Source: Planctomycetota bacterium (GTDB taxonomy: Bacteria; Planctomycetota; UBA1135; UBA2386). Taken from it: 64,000 nt of DNA. The translations under genes and the position numbers were made by a program. This document shows, piece after piece, positions 20,926 through 30,510 of the stretch. The notes under the pieces are model-generated. The model did not search any database and was not told the origin of the DNA. It saw only the letters and a list, made by a program, of their open reading frames with translations. Position 1 is the first letter of the stretch. Every line of letters begins with the position of its first letter. The stretch spans positions 62,001 to 126,000 of the forward strand of contig JAJFFD010000074.1 of the NCBI GenBank assembly GCA_021776805.1, read 5' to 3'.

Positions 20926-22620
20926 GTGATCCCGGCGCTACTACCCTGCTTGCTGTTGTCCACTGCACTCATGGCTCAACAGGTGCAGAGCGCCGCTGAC
21001 GTTACCGGAGTAGGCCGAGGAATGGATCGTCCACTGGACATCTTCCTCAGCAGCAGTCGCAGCGGAGTCAGCGAAGAGAGGACCCTGTTCATCCTCATCG
21101 ATTCCAGCGAGGAACTAGGGCGTTCAAGCTTCCTGTCGAGCTTGGATAGCGCCTTGAACAAGAATCAGACTGACCTCTCGGCGACACGCATCGGGATCGC
21201 CAAGGCCGGCGCCAAGCTCATGGTCATCCTCGAACCCAGTCTCGAGCATGGCATGCTGCTTCCGGCGGCCAGAGCAATCCTGAATACCCCGAACGACTCA
21301 ATACTCAACCTGTACTCCAACCTGCGCGGCTTGAGCAAGAAACTTGCTGGCAGCCCAGGTTCCCGTGAAATCCTGTTGGTCACTCTCGCCAACGGTGACG
21401 CGGAGGATGATCTCTCCGCAACAACGAGGCGCCTGGTCAAGTCCGGAATCAAACTCTCGGTGATCGCCAGCGAAGCCTATCTCAGCGACTGCTACTGGGC
21501 GAAGCGCAGTTACCAGCAGGCACCCAAGGACTGCAAGCTACATGGCGCAGAGTCGGCTTACATCGAGCTACCATGGGCCTGGCTCTTCCAACGCGAACCA
21601 ATCAATGAAATAACTCCGAGCGGCTATGCCTACTACGGTCTCAGCCGTCTGGCAGCGGCGACCGAGGGCCGCGTCCATATCTACACGCCAGCAAGCAAGG
21701 CCGAGCATGCCTGCGCCGTCTACAATCGCTGCCTGCTCTGCGACGGTGATCACGTCAGCCCCACCGAGCTATACAAGAATGCTGCCCTCGAAGTTCTAGC
21801 ACCACTGGTGCTCTCGCGAGAGGAAGTCGGCAGGCGCTTGGCAAGAGACCCATACTACCGCGCCACGAATCGGCTTTGGCAGGCGGCCTCGCGCGTAGGT
21901 TTGCTTTCAGGCACAGCACCCTTGAAGCTCCGGCGCACCGCTGCGCAGGAGCAGGCATCGCGAGGCACCTTCTTCCTGGGACTGACCGGCCTGGCCTTTT
22001 CCTCCCAAGCAAAGACCGCTGACAGGGCAATCAAAGAGACGGACAAGCTAATCAAGTCCTTCGAGGCGGAAATCGGCCGCATCGAGGCCGGCGATGGGAG
22101 CGGACGACAGCAGGCAATCGCCGCCTTGTGTCGCATCATGCTCCGACTGACTCGGATCAATCTGATTAGCTACGCGGAGTACTGCCGCGATCTCGGTCCC
22201 AGACTCGCAGATCCAAAATCGCCCGAGCCCATAGCACCTGAAGTACCTAGCAGCCATCAGGGTCGCCGAGCAACAGGCATCTACCAGGACGGCATCCCTC
22301 TCTGTCATGGTGTGTCGCCACTCCTGGGACTCGAAGTCCCAGGGCGAGAGAAGATTCGCCCCCATCTCGAGGAGCTCGCTCCCTTGGTGCGCGAATTCGA
22401 GACTGAGTACCGCAACACACCCTTTGCAGTTGCTCTGCACCGCGCCGGACTCGCCAAGTTTCGACTCAGCTATGCGGGAACAAGTGGCAATCTAGCCAGA
22501 CGTCGACCTGGGTCAAAGGCCAGCGAGAACGGCCCCAGTACCGGGTCGCCTCGACCACGAAGACGGGCTGGCGGCAGCGGGACCGGCAGTTCGGGACCAA
22601 GCACCGGTCGGAAGCGCTAG
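20926..22620 (+). CDS. Secreted protein with degenerate von Willebrand A-like domain
   Basis: The protein has 564 residues from a GTG preceded by GAGGAT. It has a short signal peptide (MIPALLPCLLLSTALMAQQ). The N-terminal part resembles a vWA domain: the hydrophobic strand LFILIDSSEEL carries a D-x-S-like start of a MIDAS site, followed by alternating strands and helices to about residue 190. The middle has a cysteine cluster (CAVYNRCLLCDGDH). The C-terminus is polar and rich in Ser, Gly and Arg. I do not recognise a family. It precedes the HEAT-repeat gene by three bases, so the two may form one exported unit. Confidence 0.6.
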   Translation: MIPALLPCLLLSTALMAQQVQSAADVTGVGRGMDRPLDIFLSSSRSGVSEERTLFILIDSSEELGRSSFLSSLDSALNKNQTDLSATRIGIAKAGAKLMVILEPSLEHGMLLPAARAILNTPNDSILNLYSNLRGLSKKLAGSPGSREILLVTLANGDAEDDLSATTRRLVKSGIKLSVIASEAYLSDCYWAKRSYQQAPKDCKLHGAESAYIELPWAWLFQREPINEITPSGYAYYGLSRLAAATEGRVHIYTPASKAEHACAVYNRCLLCDGDHVSPTELYKNAALEVLAPLVLSREEVGRRLARDPYYRATNRLWQAASRVGLLSGTAPLKLRRTAAQEQASRGTFFLGLTGLAFSSQAKTADRAIKETDKLIKSFEAEIGRIEAGDGSGRQQAIAALCRIMLRLTRINLISYAEYCRDLGPRLADPKSPEPIAPEVPSSHQGRRATGIYQDGIPLCHGVSPLLGLEVPGREKIRPHLEELAPLVREFETEYRNTPFAVALHRAGLAKFRLSYAGTSGNLARRRPGSKASENGPSTGSPRPRRRAGGSGTGSSGPSTGRKR

Positions 22621-22623
22621 ACC

Positions 22624-23949
22624 ATGCGCCCACATGTCTTCGCCCTCAGCGCTATGGTCGGACTCGCCCTGACCACCAGCCTTCTGGCGCAGGACATCGC
22701 GCAGCTCGTCAGGGATCTCGGCGACCCTGCCGACTCCCGCCTGCGTAGCAGCGCCTACAATCAATTGCGCCGGGAAGATCGCGGCGGCAAGGCACTCCCC
22801 ATCCTGCTTGTATCACTGCCCAGTTTTTCGCTCTCGTCCCAGAGCCTCGGCTTCTACCTCATCCAGTCCTATCCACCTCCCGTCCGCAGCAGCGGCATGC
22901 GTCGCCTGCTCAGCAGTGAGTCCGGGTATCTAAGACTCTGTGCCGCCAGCCAACTGTTCAAGGAAGGAGACAGAACCCAACTAGCCAAGATCATCGAGGA
23001 CCTTCGCTCCACAGACAGCGAACAAGAGAGTGTGATGATGCTGTCTCGCCTGAGAGGGATCAGAGATCCTCTCTTTATCGAGCAGATTCGCGGACTCATT
23101 ACCGCCGATAGCGGCAGCAATCTGCTCAGCGGCTATCTGTTCCTCCTTCTAGACGCCGGTGACCGCGGCGCGATTCCAGTGGCCAGAAGGCTCATCGAGG
23201 CAGGAGATTCGAGCCTGGACACTCGATTGATCTGCGCCGCCTTCCTCCTGGCCGCGGGAGAACCGGATGCCTCCGCTGTTCTGGCCACTCAGCTCGATAA
23301 GTCTTCGAAACTCTCACTCTCGACCATCAATCGCTTTCTGCTCGCTGCCGAGAAACTCGGTAAGCCCACTTCCCTGTTCTTGCTCCGGGTCCTGGAATCA
23401 GACGCAGATTCGTACCAGATCAGAATCGCCCTGCGCCTGCTTGGAACGCATGCCTATCAGCCAGCTCTAGGCAAGATTCGGCTGCACCTGCAAAGCACCA
23501 ACCTATCCATCGCCAAGGCCGCCCAGGAGGCTCTCCTGGGGATCGCGCAGGAGCTGGACCCGAAGGTCCTCCAAGAAATGCTCGCCTCGAAGGAACCTGC
23601 GCAAGTTCTCTTGGCAGCAGATCTACTGCGCCGCATGGATGACCATTCGGGCCTGGCAGCAGTCATGAACATCGCAGCGCGTCCAGGAGATAGACAACTG
23701 GAGGCTACCGAGATCCTGGCTGGTTTTCGCATACCAGCGGTGGTCCCAGCACTCCTGAATGCCCTGGAATCGGACAATTCCCGACTGCGTGCCATCGCCT
23801 TCCGGGCCCTCGAAGAGGTCCTCCACAGCCTCTTCCCCTACCGCAACCTCGAGCTAGCAAGCACTGGCTATGCCCATGACGGAACTGTGGGGCAACGGGA
23901 AGCTGGCCTGGAGAAGATCCGCAGCTTTTGGAACAAGCACAAACGCTAA
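22624..23949 (+). CDS. Secreted HEAT-repeat protein
   Basis: The 441-residue protein has a signal peptide (cleavage near LLAQD, about residue 22). It is built from repeated pairs of amphipathic helices with the D-S-x-x-V/I-R/L-x-x-A-A-x-x-L pattern of HEAT/Armadillo repeats; examples are LRLCAASQLFKEGD, RLICAAFLLAAGE, AKAAQEALLGIA and LRAIAFRALEEVL. Such solenoids bind proteins. It lies last in the rightward run and is coupled to the vWA-like gene (three-base gap). I infer an extracytoplasmic scaffold acting with that protein, but no partner can be proven. Confidence 0.78.
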   Translation: MRPHVFALSAMVGLALTTSLLAQDIAQLVRDLGDPADSRLRSSAYNQLRREDRGGKALPILLVSLPSFSLSSQSLGFYLIQSYPPPVRSSGMRRLLSSESGYLRLCAASQLFKEGDRTQLAKIIEDLRSTDSEQESVMMLSRLRGIRDPLFIEQIRGLITADSGSNLLSGYLFLLLDAGDRGAIPVARRLIEAGDSSLDTRLICAAFLLAAGEPDASAVLATQLDKSSKLSLSTINRFLLAAEKLGKPTSLFLLRVLESDADSYQIRIALRLLGTHAYQPALGKIRLHLQSTNLSIAKAAQEALLGIAQELDPKVLQEMLASKEPAQVLLAADLLRRMDDHSGLAAVMNIAARPGDRQLEATEILAGFRIPAVVPALLNALESDNSRLRAIAFRALEEVLHSLFPYRNLELASTGYAHDGTVGQREAGLEKIRSFWNKHKR

Positions 23950-24013
23950 GTCCCCGCTCTTCGCGCTGCATGGAAGAACTCAGGGAGCAGCGATGCGTCC
24001 AGACTAATCACTC

Positions 24014-24748
24014 CTAGCCACCGATCGCCGCTGCATACTCCAGGAGGGCCAGACTGGACTCGCAAGTCTTGCTAACCAGACGCAAGAAGGTCGACAACTC
24101 ATCCTCCGGAACCATGGCAACTTCTCCATACTCGCCACGGCCCCCCTGTCGGCATCGACTGCCGGGTGCAAGCTCGAGTCGGAATGCGATTTCGCATACG
24201 CCCTCCTGCTTGTCATCGATCAAGGCGAATGCCTCCATGTGCTCGACTTGATCCGCTTTGATGGCCAGCTCCTCGTCGAGTTCGATCAAGAGCTGCAAGG
24301 CTGGATCGACCTGCCCCTCGAGGTTGCGGGATTCTCCGGATAACCCGCCGGCTGGCGCCAGTTCCCAGACTCCTGGATCCTGCAACACCTGGTCGGATCG
24401 CCGGCCAAAAATCAATCGCTCTTCGCAGATCGTAAGCGCGCATACCGCCAAGGGTCTGAGCGCTAGCCTGGAGCGCAGACTCGGCTCACTGCGCTGGGCG
24501 AGCCAACGGCGAAAGGGCACAAAGCAGCCCTCAAAGGCACCATCTCGATAGCTGGTGAGATTGAAGATCTGACCATCATGCAATTTCGGCCGGGCACCGA
24601 GGGACTCCCGTTGCCAGATACTGTCGATCTCAGCGAGGACTTGCTTCGAGGGTGGTGCCGGATCCACAACCTCTCGAATGCTGAAGCTGGCCGCGAGCGG
24701 ATGAACCTCAGGCTTCACAGAGCACCTCGAGAAGGTCCGAGAAGCCAC
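24014..24748 (-). CDS. NUDIX-like domain protein
   Basis: The frame has 244 residues from the ATG at 24748, which overlaps the HAD gene by 41 bases. A GTG at 24718 would overlap only 11 bases and is plausible. The central segment ELAPAGGLSG followed by QLLIELDEELAI resembles a degenerate Nudix box (GGx(n)E, then REUxEExGU with Ile in place of Arg). The N-terminus is about 100 residues of unknown type. Classical Nudix enzymes hydrolyse nucleoside-diphosphate-X, and here the degeneracy makes catalysis uncertain. It is third in a leftward methyltransferase-HAD-Nudix operon beside the nonulosonate genes. Confidence 0.65.
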   Translation of the reverse strand: MASRTFSRCSVKPEVHPLAASFSIREVVDPAPPSKQVLAEIDSIWQRESLGARPKLHDGQIFNLTSYRDGAFEGCFVPFRRWLAQRSEPSLRSRLALRPLAVCALTICEERLIFGRRSDQVLQDPGVWELAPAGGLSGESRNLEGQVDPALQLLIELDEELAIKADQVEHMEAFALIDDKQEGVCEIAFRLELAPGSRCRQGGRGEYGEVAMVPEDELSTFLRLVSKTCESSLALLEYAAAIGG

Positions 24749-25352
24749 GCAATTGACCTGCTATCCCAGGCGAGGCGACGGCCGCTGCTTCGCCATGATT
24801 GATGGCATAGGTCTCGAGACCAGCGGCAAGGGCAGACTGCATGCCCAAGAGGCTGTCCTCTACGGCGATGGAACTAACCGGGTCCGCCGCGGTCAACTCG
24901 AGCGCGAGCTGGTAGGGTTCAGGCCCGGGCTTGCCTTTCTTCACCGAATCGCCGCCGACGACGCTGCTGATGAATCCTGAAAGTTTATGCTGCGCCAACC
25001 AGGAAACAATGAACGCGTCAGGCGCTGAGCTGACAATGGCGACAAGGTATCCGCGGTCAGTTGCCTCTTGCAGCAAGTCCCTGGCGCCGCGCGCTGGCTG
25101 GACACTCGGATACACCTCGGCGATGCGTTGACGACATTCGCGCAGGGCTACGTCGACATCGAGACTCTGCACCGCGTGCTCCGCCATGATTCGCATCACA
25201 TCGCGTAGCGGCAAGCCATTCAGTCGATCGAAGCTCACCGCCTCGCCTCGGCACTGCCATTGGCGCGAGAGCTCGGCATGCACCTGCCGAAGTATGGGGA
25301 TGCTGTCCGCTAGGGTCCCATCAAAATCCAGAAAGAGGCCAGGAGCCGCCAT
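24708..25352 (-). CDS. HAD-superfamily phosphatase (beta-phosphoglucomutase/phosphoglycolate phosphatase type)
   Basis: The 214-residue protein has all HAD motifs: motif I LDFDGTLAD (nucleophile Asp and acid/base Asp), motif II VSSAP, motif III lysine in KKGKPGPEPY and motif IV VEDSLLGMQSA. An alpha-helical cap sits between motifs I and II. These enzymes dephosphorylate small sugar phosphates. The start is flush with the methyltransferase stop at 25352, so the genes are coupled. In this locus a sugar-1-phosphate or sugar-phosphate substrate is a fair inference. Whether it supplies a missing hydrolysis step of nonulosonate synthesis is speculative. Confidence 0.88.
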   Translation of the reverse strand: MAAPGLFLDFDGTLADSIPILRQVHAELSRQWQCRGEAVSFDRLNGLPLRDVMRIMAEHAVQSLDVDVALRECRQRIAEVYPSVQPARGARDLLQEATDRGYLVAIVSSAPDAFIVSWLAQHKLSGFISSVVGGDSVKKGKPGPEPYQLALELTAADPVSSIAVEDSLLGMQSALAAGLETYAINHGEAAAVASPGIAGQLRGFSDLLEVLCEA

Positions 25353-26182
25353 TAGCGCCGGAGCGGGAGTTTCTTGCGCAGAACAAACAGTCGGTTCTGC
25401 CCGATCCCTTCCGTCAGAGCCATGGGCGGGTTTGCGAGACTGAGTTGTGTAGTCAACTCGACCAGAGGGTGCTCGTAGTCAATGACGCCATCGTTTGCCG
25501 CCGGAAGCAGCACATAGAGAAGCAAGTCATGCAGATCCATGAAGTCCTCCGTCCAGGCGAGCTCAGCATGCTCCTCCAGGTCACTCCAGAATCTGCACTC
25601 ATCGATGAAGACGTTGAACTCGGCGGGGCTGCGCCGCGGCAAACCCAGTTTCTCCCGACAGTCATTCTGCCGCGCGTGATTCTGCTGCGAATTCTCAATC
25701 AGCAGCAGATGACCATCATCCGTCAGAAAACCCAGCAGATCGCGAACCGCATGCAGCTGTTCATCATGGCCGGCGAGGTTAATCAGGCAGCGATTGCTGA
25801 GAATGCAATCGAAGCCAGAACCGAGGAAAGCGAGAGATGGCAGCTTGCGCAGATCGCCGACATGGAACTGCAGCGCAAGCTGGCCGCCTTCAGCGGCGAG
25901 ATTCTCTTCGGCCAATTCAATCATTTCGGGCACGTAATCCATGCCGACGAAATCGATCCCGGGATAGCGCTGAGCAAGAGCAAGGCAATTGATCCCGTTT
26001 CCGCAGCCGACTTCCAGAACTCGCGGGCGGCTTCCCCTGCCGAACTCAAAGCGTTCAAATGCCCTGGAGATCGCCGCCAGCTCCAGCCTCTTGGCAGTTG
26101 GGCTCTTGGTCGTCGCACGAAGATCCGTCTTGAATCGACGTGCCCAATCTTGCCAGTGCAACCGAACTTGCTCAGCTTCCAT
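25352..26182 (-). CDS. Class I SAM-dependent methyltransferase
   Basis: The 276-residue protein has a Rossmann-like methyltransferase core. Motif I is VLEVGCGNGINCLAL (about residues 55-69), the motif II acidic turn is DFVGMDYVPEMI, and the motif IV region is FDCILSNRCLINL, with downstream helices. The substrate is unknown. It is first in a leftward three-gene operon with the HAD and Nudix-like genes, and is divergent from pseB. The ~100-base gap at 26183-26285 probably holds both promoters. Position suggests methylation of a surface sugar or its precursor. Confidence 0.85.
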   Translation of the reverse strand: MEAEQVRLHWQDWARRFKTDLRATTKSPTAKRLELAAISRAFERFEFGRGSRPRVLEVGCGNGINCLALAQRYPGIDFVGMDYVPEMIELAEENLAAEGGQLALQFHVGDLRKLPSLAFLGSGFDCILSNRCLINLAGHDEQLHAVRDLLGFLTDDGHLLLIENSQQNHARQNDCREKLGLPRRSPAEFNVFIDECRFWSDLEEHAELAWTEDFMDLHDLLLYVLLPAANDGVIDYEHPLVELTTQLSLANPPMALTEGIGQNRLFVLRKKLPLRR

Positions 26183-26285
26183 GCGATCACTGCCCTGCTC
26201 GCCCGCAAGAGCCCTTACGCGGTGCAGAATGACCCTTAGGCTAGCTCAGACTGGTCTACACACTAGTTTTTCTTAGGATCCAGGA

Positions 26286-27287
26286 ATGTTCAACGGGAAG
26301 GCCATCCTCGTCACCGGCGGCACTGGGAGCTTCGGCAAGAAGTTCATCAACCACCTCCTTGCCAGCTCCGACCCAAAACGGGTGGTCGTATTCTCGCGTG
26401 ATGAACTGAAGCAGCATGAGATGAACAAGGCCCTGGATGCTGGGGTCATGCGCTTTTTCATTGGCGATGTTCGCGACGCTGCTCGCCTCCGCCAGGCAAT
26501 GCGCGGCATCGATCTGGTAATCCATGCCGCTGCGCTCAAGCAGGTTCCCACGGCCGAATACAATCCTATGGAGTGCATTCGGACCAATGTGGACGGCGCC
26601 GCGAACGTGATAGACGCCGCCCTCGGCTGCGACGTAGAGAAGGTCATCGCCCTCTCCACGGACAAGGCCGCCAACCCAATCAACCTTTACGGTGCCAGCA
26701 AGCTGGCGTCGGACAAGCTTTTCGTCGCAGCCAACAACATCAGCGGTGGTCATCAAACACGATTCTCAGTGGTCCGCTACGGCAATGTGATTGGCTCCCG
26801 GGGCTCCGTGCTCCCCTTCTTCCGCCAGCTTCTCGCGGAAGGAGCCAAAGAACTGCCAGTAACCGATAGCCGGATGACTCGCTTTTGGATCACCCTGCAA
26901 CAAGGTGTCGAGTTCGTCAGCGATTGCCTGCAACGCATGCACGGTGGAGAACTCTTCGTGCCCAAGATTCCGTCTATGCGGATCTTGGATCTCGTCGAAT
27001 CTCTCCACCCAGGGATTGCCGTTCGAGAGATAGGTATTCGTCCAGGAGAGAAGCTGCATGAAGTCCTCTGCCCGAAGGACGATTCGCATCTGACCCTCGA
27101 ATTCGACAAACACTACGTGATCAAGCCTTCCATTCGTTTCTATGACATGGAAGTGGACTATCGCAGAGATCGCCTGGGCGAAGAGGGCAAGCCTGTCACC
27201 GGGGACAGCGAGTACAGCTCCGATAAGAACCCCGAGTTCTTGAGCGTCACAGACCTGCGGGCTCTGAACCAGTTAGAAGAGTCATGA
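26286..27287 (+). CDS. pseB: UDP-N-acetylglucosamine 4,6-dehydratase (inverting)
   Basis: The 333-residue extended short-chain dehydrogenase has the NAD(P) motif TGGTGSFGKKF near the N-terminus and catalytic YxxxK in NLYGASKLASDK. It also shows the characteristic KQVPTAEYNP block and STDKAANP. PseB dehydrates UDP-GlcNAc and inverts C5, giving UDP-2-acetamido-2,6-dideoxy-beta-L-arabino-hexos-4-ulose, the first step to pseudaminic acid. AGGA just precedes the ATG. It overlaps pseC by four bases (ATGA), the usual PseB-PseC order. Confidence 0.94.
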   Translation: MFNGKAILVTGGTGSFGKKFINHLLASSDPKRVVVFSRDELKQHEMNKALDAGVMRFFIGDVRDAARLRQAMRGIDLVIHAAALKQVPTAEYNPMECIRTNVDGAANVIDAALGCDVEKVIALSTDKAANPINLYGASKLASDKLFVAANNISGGHQTRFSVVRYGNVIGSRGSVLPFFRQLLAEGAKELPVTDSRMTRFWITLQQGVEFVSDCLQRMHGGELFVPKIPSMRILDLVESLHPGIAVREIGIRPGEKLHEVLCPKDDSHLTLEFDKHYVIKPSIRFYDMEVDYRRDRLGEEGKPVTGDSEYSSDKNPEFLSVTDLRALNQLEES

Positions 27288-28432
27288 TCCCATACGGGCA
27301 ACACTCCATATCCGAGGAAGACATCGCCGCAGTCGTCGAGACCCTGCGTTCTCCTCGCATCACCCAGGGGCCAAAGATCGCGGACTTCGAGGCCCGCCTG
27401 GCGGAACACTGCCAGATCGAGCACGCGGTTGTAGTCAGCAGCGGAACTGCCGCCTTGCACCTTGCTTGCCTGGCCCTCGAGCTGGGTCCAGGCGACGGCC
27501 TATGGACCTCGCCCATGTCCTTCCTGGCAAGCGCCAATTGCGGTCTCTACTGCGGCGCTTCTGTCGATTTTGTCGATATCGACCCGGAAAGCGGCAACAT
27601 GAATCCGCAAGCCCTGCACGACAAACTCAACCTCTCGGTCGCAGAGAATGCGCTACCGAAAGCTCTGATCCCAGTTCATTTCGCAGGCACTTCCTGTGAC
27701 ATGCCCAGAATCGCCGAGCTCGCTCGTGGCAAGAACATCAAGATCATCGAGGACGCGAGCCATGCCCTCGGTGCCAGTCTGGAAGGGGCTCCGGTAGGCA
27801 ATTGCCGCTATTCGGACATGACCGTGTTCAGCTTTCACCCAGTCAAGTCCATCACCTGTGGTGAGGGCGGAGCGATCACGACCAATTCTTCGGACCTGGC
27901 AAGCAAGCTACGTCGCCTGCGCGAACATGGCATGAACCGCAACCCTGCAGCGGGTAGCGAGGGACCTTGGTACTACGAGATGCAGAGCCTGGGCTTCAAT
28001 TACCGGATGAACGACCTGCAAGCTGCCTTGGGTCTCAGCCAGATGCAGCGCCTAACAAACTTCATCGCTCGACGTCGAGAGATCGCAGCACGCTATCGGA
28101 CCGAGCTCGCCGACTGCCCCCTCGACTTTCTGGCCTGCCCCGCAAACAGCGAGTCTGCCCATCACCTCTTTGTCATCCGACCGCGTCTCGACGAAATCCG
28201 CATGACTCGCCGCGACATCTTTCTGGCCCTCCAGGAGCGAGGAATTGGCGTGCAGGTGCACTACATCCCGATCCACCTCCAGCCTTACTACCGCCGCCTC
28301 GGCTTCGCGCGGGGAGATTTCCCGGCAGCTGAGTCCTTCTACGAGAAGGTGATCTCCCTGCCGATCTACCCGAGCCTGAGTAGCGGCGACCAAGACCAGG
28401 TGATCAAGAGTCTTCGTGAGATTCTCGATTGA
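27284..28432 (+). CDS. pseC: UDP-4-amino-4,6-dideoxy-N-acetyl-beta-L-altrosamine transaminase
   Basis: The 382-residue DegT/DnrJ/EryC1/StrS aminotransferase has the PLP lysine in FSFHPVKSITCGEGGA, phosphate-contacting SSGTAALHLA and the aspartate in IIEDASHALGA. PseC transfers an amino group from glutamate to the 4-keto sugar made by PseB. The N-terminal IPYGQHSISEEDI is typical of the PseC subgroup. The 3' end overlaps the convergent class III aminotransferase gene by 29 bases, leaving no room for a classical terminator. Confidence 0.94.
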   Translation: MIPYGQHSISEEDIAAVVETLRSPRITQGPKIADFEARLAEHCQIEHAVVVSSGTAALHLACLALELGPGDGLWTSPMSFLASANCGLYCGASVDFVDIDPESGNMNPQALHDKLNLSVAENALPKALIPVHFAGTSCDMPRIAELARGKNIKIIEDASHALGASLEGAPVGNCRYSDMTVFSFHPVKSITCGEGGAITTNSSDLASKLRRLREHGMNRNPAAGSEGPWYYEMQSLGFNYRMNDLQAALGLSQMQRLTNFIARRREIAARYRTELADCPLDFLACPANSESAHHLFVIRPRLDEIRMTRRDIFLALQERGIGVQVHYIPIHLQPYYRRLGFARGDFPAAESFYEKVISLPIYPSLSSGDQDQVIKSLREILD

Positions 28433-29747
28433 GTGGCCGAACCTGAAACAACGGCTCTATGGGCGAGGAGGCGAGCCGCTCTCTCACATCCCCGGCGTCC
28501 AGGGCTGCCCGCAGCAGGGGAAAGACCTCGTCATAGACCGACAGAAGATGTTCCAGTGCCGCAGCATCGTGCGCGTAGCTGAGGTTGTGACTGCCGATGC
28601 TCAGAATTCCTCGAGCTAGTAGCTCCTGCAAGAAGTAGGTGCGCAGTTCCGCCGCATCCCAACTGGCGCCATCTTGGAACTGAATCGCAGACCATGCAGG
28701 ATGGCCCTTGACCAGCATCTCCTCATCAAGCCGCGCGGATGCGATACGCGCTTGGGTCTGCTCGATGAGCTGCGCGCCCAAGTGGTGAATAGTCTCGAGC
28801 ACCGGCTGCTCGGCGATCTTGGTCAAGACCGCTTCAGCCGCGGCCAGCGAGAGGGTCTCCCCTCCGAAGGTCCCCGAAAAGAAGATCTCCTCCATCCCGG
28901 CCATGATCTCCTCAGGGCCGGAGATTGCGGAGAGTGGATGGCCGTTGGCGAGACCCTTGCCGAAGGTTGCGAGATCGGGAGTGACGTCGAAATACTCCTG
29001 TGCTCCGCCTCGCGCAAAACGAAAGCCAGTGATCATCTCGTCGAAGATGAGCAAGGTCCCGTGCTCGCGAGTCAAGTCTCGAACTCCGGTGAGGAAACCT
29101 TCTTCAGGCCACTCCAGGGCCATGGGCTCCATGATCAGCGCAGCGAACTCCCCAGGGTATGCGGCGAACAGCTCCCGAACTGAGTCCAGGTCGTTGTAGA
29201 CAAATCGATGGGTCAGCCTCTTGGTGGCCGCGGGGACTCCGAGGTCCCGACTTGTGCTGCCGATATACCAATCATGCCAACCATGATAACCACAGACGGC
29301 GACACGCTCGCGTCCGCTGTGGGCTCTTGCCAGGCGGATGGCCGCAGCAGTGACATCGGAACCGTTCTTGCCAAAGCGAACCTGTTCCGCACAAGGGACC
29401 ATGGCGATCAAGCGTCGGGCCACAGCCAGTTCCAGGGGATGGGATAGGGAAAAACTGACCCCACTGCGCAACTGACGGCTCACAGCAGCATCTACATCCG
29501 GATCCTGATAGCCAAGGGAAACCGCCAGCAGCCCACTGATGAAGTCCGTGTAGACGTTCTCATCCACGTCCCAGACCTGGCAGCCCTCGCCTCGCTGCAG
29601 GAAGTAGGGCGACGCTCCCGGGGGAAGTTGCAGGTAGCTCTTGCTGAAGGTCTGAGCTCCAAGAGGGATCAGTTCGCGGGCGGCTCGCAGCAGCTCTTCC
29701 GATTGTCGGTAGCGATCGGACACTTTGGCCTCAGCTTTCCCCAGCAT
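28404..29747 (-). CDS. Class III aminotransferase, glutamate-1-semialdehyde aminomutase-like
   Basis: The 447-residue fold-type I PLP enzyme shows FGKNGSDVTAAAIRLAR (cofactor phosphate binding), GYHGWHDW, the Asp of LLIFDEMITGFR and the PLP Lys in TFGKGLANGHPLSA. The family includes GSA aminomutase (HemL). However, the location as last gene of a glycan operon, with its start overlapping the cytidylyltransferase gene by 17 bases, argues for a sugar-related or other specialised substrate rather than haem synthesis. Aminotransferases of this type recur in nonulosonate and O-antigen loci. The exact reaction is not known. Confidence 0.88.
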   Translation of the reverse strand: MLGKAEAKVSDRYRQSEELLRAARELIPLGAQTFSKSYLQLPPGASPYFLQRGEGCQVWDVDENVYTDFISGLLAVSLGYQDPDVDAAVSRQLRSGVSFSLSHPLELAVARRLIAMVPCAEQVRFGKNGSDVTAAAIRLARAHSGRERVAVCGYHGWHDWYIGSTSRDLGVPAATKRLTHRFVYNDLDSVRELFAAYPGEFAALIMEPMALEWPEEGFLTGVRDLTREHGTLLIFDEMITGFRFARGGAQEYFDVTPDLATFGKGLANGHPLSAISGPEEIMAGMEEIFFSGTFGGETLSLAAAEAVLTKIAEQPVLETIHHLGAQLIEQTQARIASARLDEEMLVKGHPAWSAIQFQDGASWDAAELRTYFLQELLARGILSIGSHNLSYAHDAAALEHLLSVYDEVFPLLRAALDAGDVRERLASSPIEPLFQVRPLNRESHEDS

Positions 29748-30510
29748 CGACCTTGCGGTCTTCGATCAGCGACTTATTCCAGCCTTCGTTGACGTCATGC
29801 ATGGCGTTCATCAGCGCGAGCTCCGGGCGAGTTTCGACAAGGCTGAGCACATCCTGCCACGAGAAGCAGGGCTTCGTTGCATACAGTTCAGAGAATACCA
29901 CCCGCAGCAAGGCCAGGTCTTCGGGATGGTCCACGGCCCAGCGATGGCGAGAGTAATCAGCATCAGCTTTATGGCTCTCCAGTATGAACTGCTCAGGGTG
30001 TTGATAGATATAGGCAGTCACATGTTCGCGCTGAGATGGCAGGTCTGCCTCCATGCGAGCGCGCACCAGACATTCCCAGCGCATGACCTCGACATCGAGG
30101 CCATCAGGAAAGCTTCTCTCCAGAGCATTGGAGCTGTAGTCAGAGCCGCTCTGCAAATGCGCAGCGATGACCGCATCGATGAGGACGGGGTCACTGAGCG
30201 GGCAATCACCGGTCAAACGCAGCACACGCGACGGCGCAAAGGGACGAGCCGCCGCATAGAATCGCTGGAGAACGTCCCGCAGACTGCCTCGAAAGCAGTG
30301 CACGCCTAATACCTCGCAGAGGATCTGGATCGGCTTGTCCCCTTCTTCGTCGCTGGTGGCAACAACCCAATCGTCCACCAACTCGGCGCGACGCACTCTC
30401 TCGAGCTGCAGCGCCAGCATGGGACGCGCGCCTATCAGCGCCATGGTCTTCGCGGGGAGTCTCGTCGATGAAAGCCGCGCCTGGATGATGCCGAGAATCA
30501 TGCTCACCAA
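29731..30510 (-). CDS. SpsF/PseF-type CMP-sugar cytidylyltransferase
   Basis: The 259-residue protein has the nucleotidyltransferase signature near the N-terminus: GIIQARLSSTRLPAKTM, the CTP-binding R-x(5)-R-x-P-x-K pattern shared by CMP-Kdo, NeuA and SpsF enzymes. LTGDCPLSDP supplies the metal-binding Asp. In this neighbourhood the likely job is activating the nonulosonic acid as its CMP form (PseF role). SpsF-type members are divergent from canonical PseF, so I leave the symbol blank. It overlaps the aldo/keto reductase by seven bases and the class III aminotransferase by 17. Confidence 0.85.
   Translation of the reverse strand: MVSMILGIIQARLSSTRLPAKTMALIGARPMLALQLERVRRAELVDDWVVATSDEEGDKPIQILCEVLGVHCFRGSLRDVLQRFYAAARPFAPSRVLRLTGDCPLSDPVLIDAVIAAHLQSGSDYSSNALERSFPDGLDVEVMRWECLVRARMEADLPSQREHVTAYIYQHPEQFILESHKADADYSRHRWAVDHPEDLALLRVVFSELYATKPCFSWQDVLSLVETRPELALMNAMHDVNEGWNKSLIEDRKVDAGES

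Noticed and set aside
19934-20968. Minus-strand open frame of 344 residues
   Set aside because: Antisense to the amidohydrolase gene, which has metal ligands and a leader. The shadow has none.
28404-29747. Calling this gene hemL
   Set aside because: The fold and PLP site match GSA aminomutase, but the gene is the last member of a glycan operon and no haem genes are near.
29731-30510. Calling this gene neuA or kdsB
   Set aside because: The N-terminal motif is of the wider cytidylyltransferase family, but the sequence is SpsF-like. The PseF role is inferred only from neighbours.
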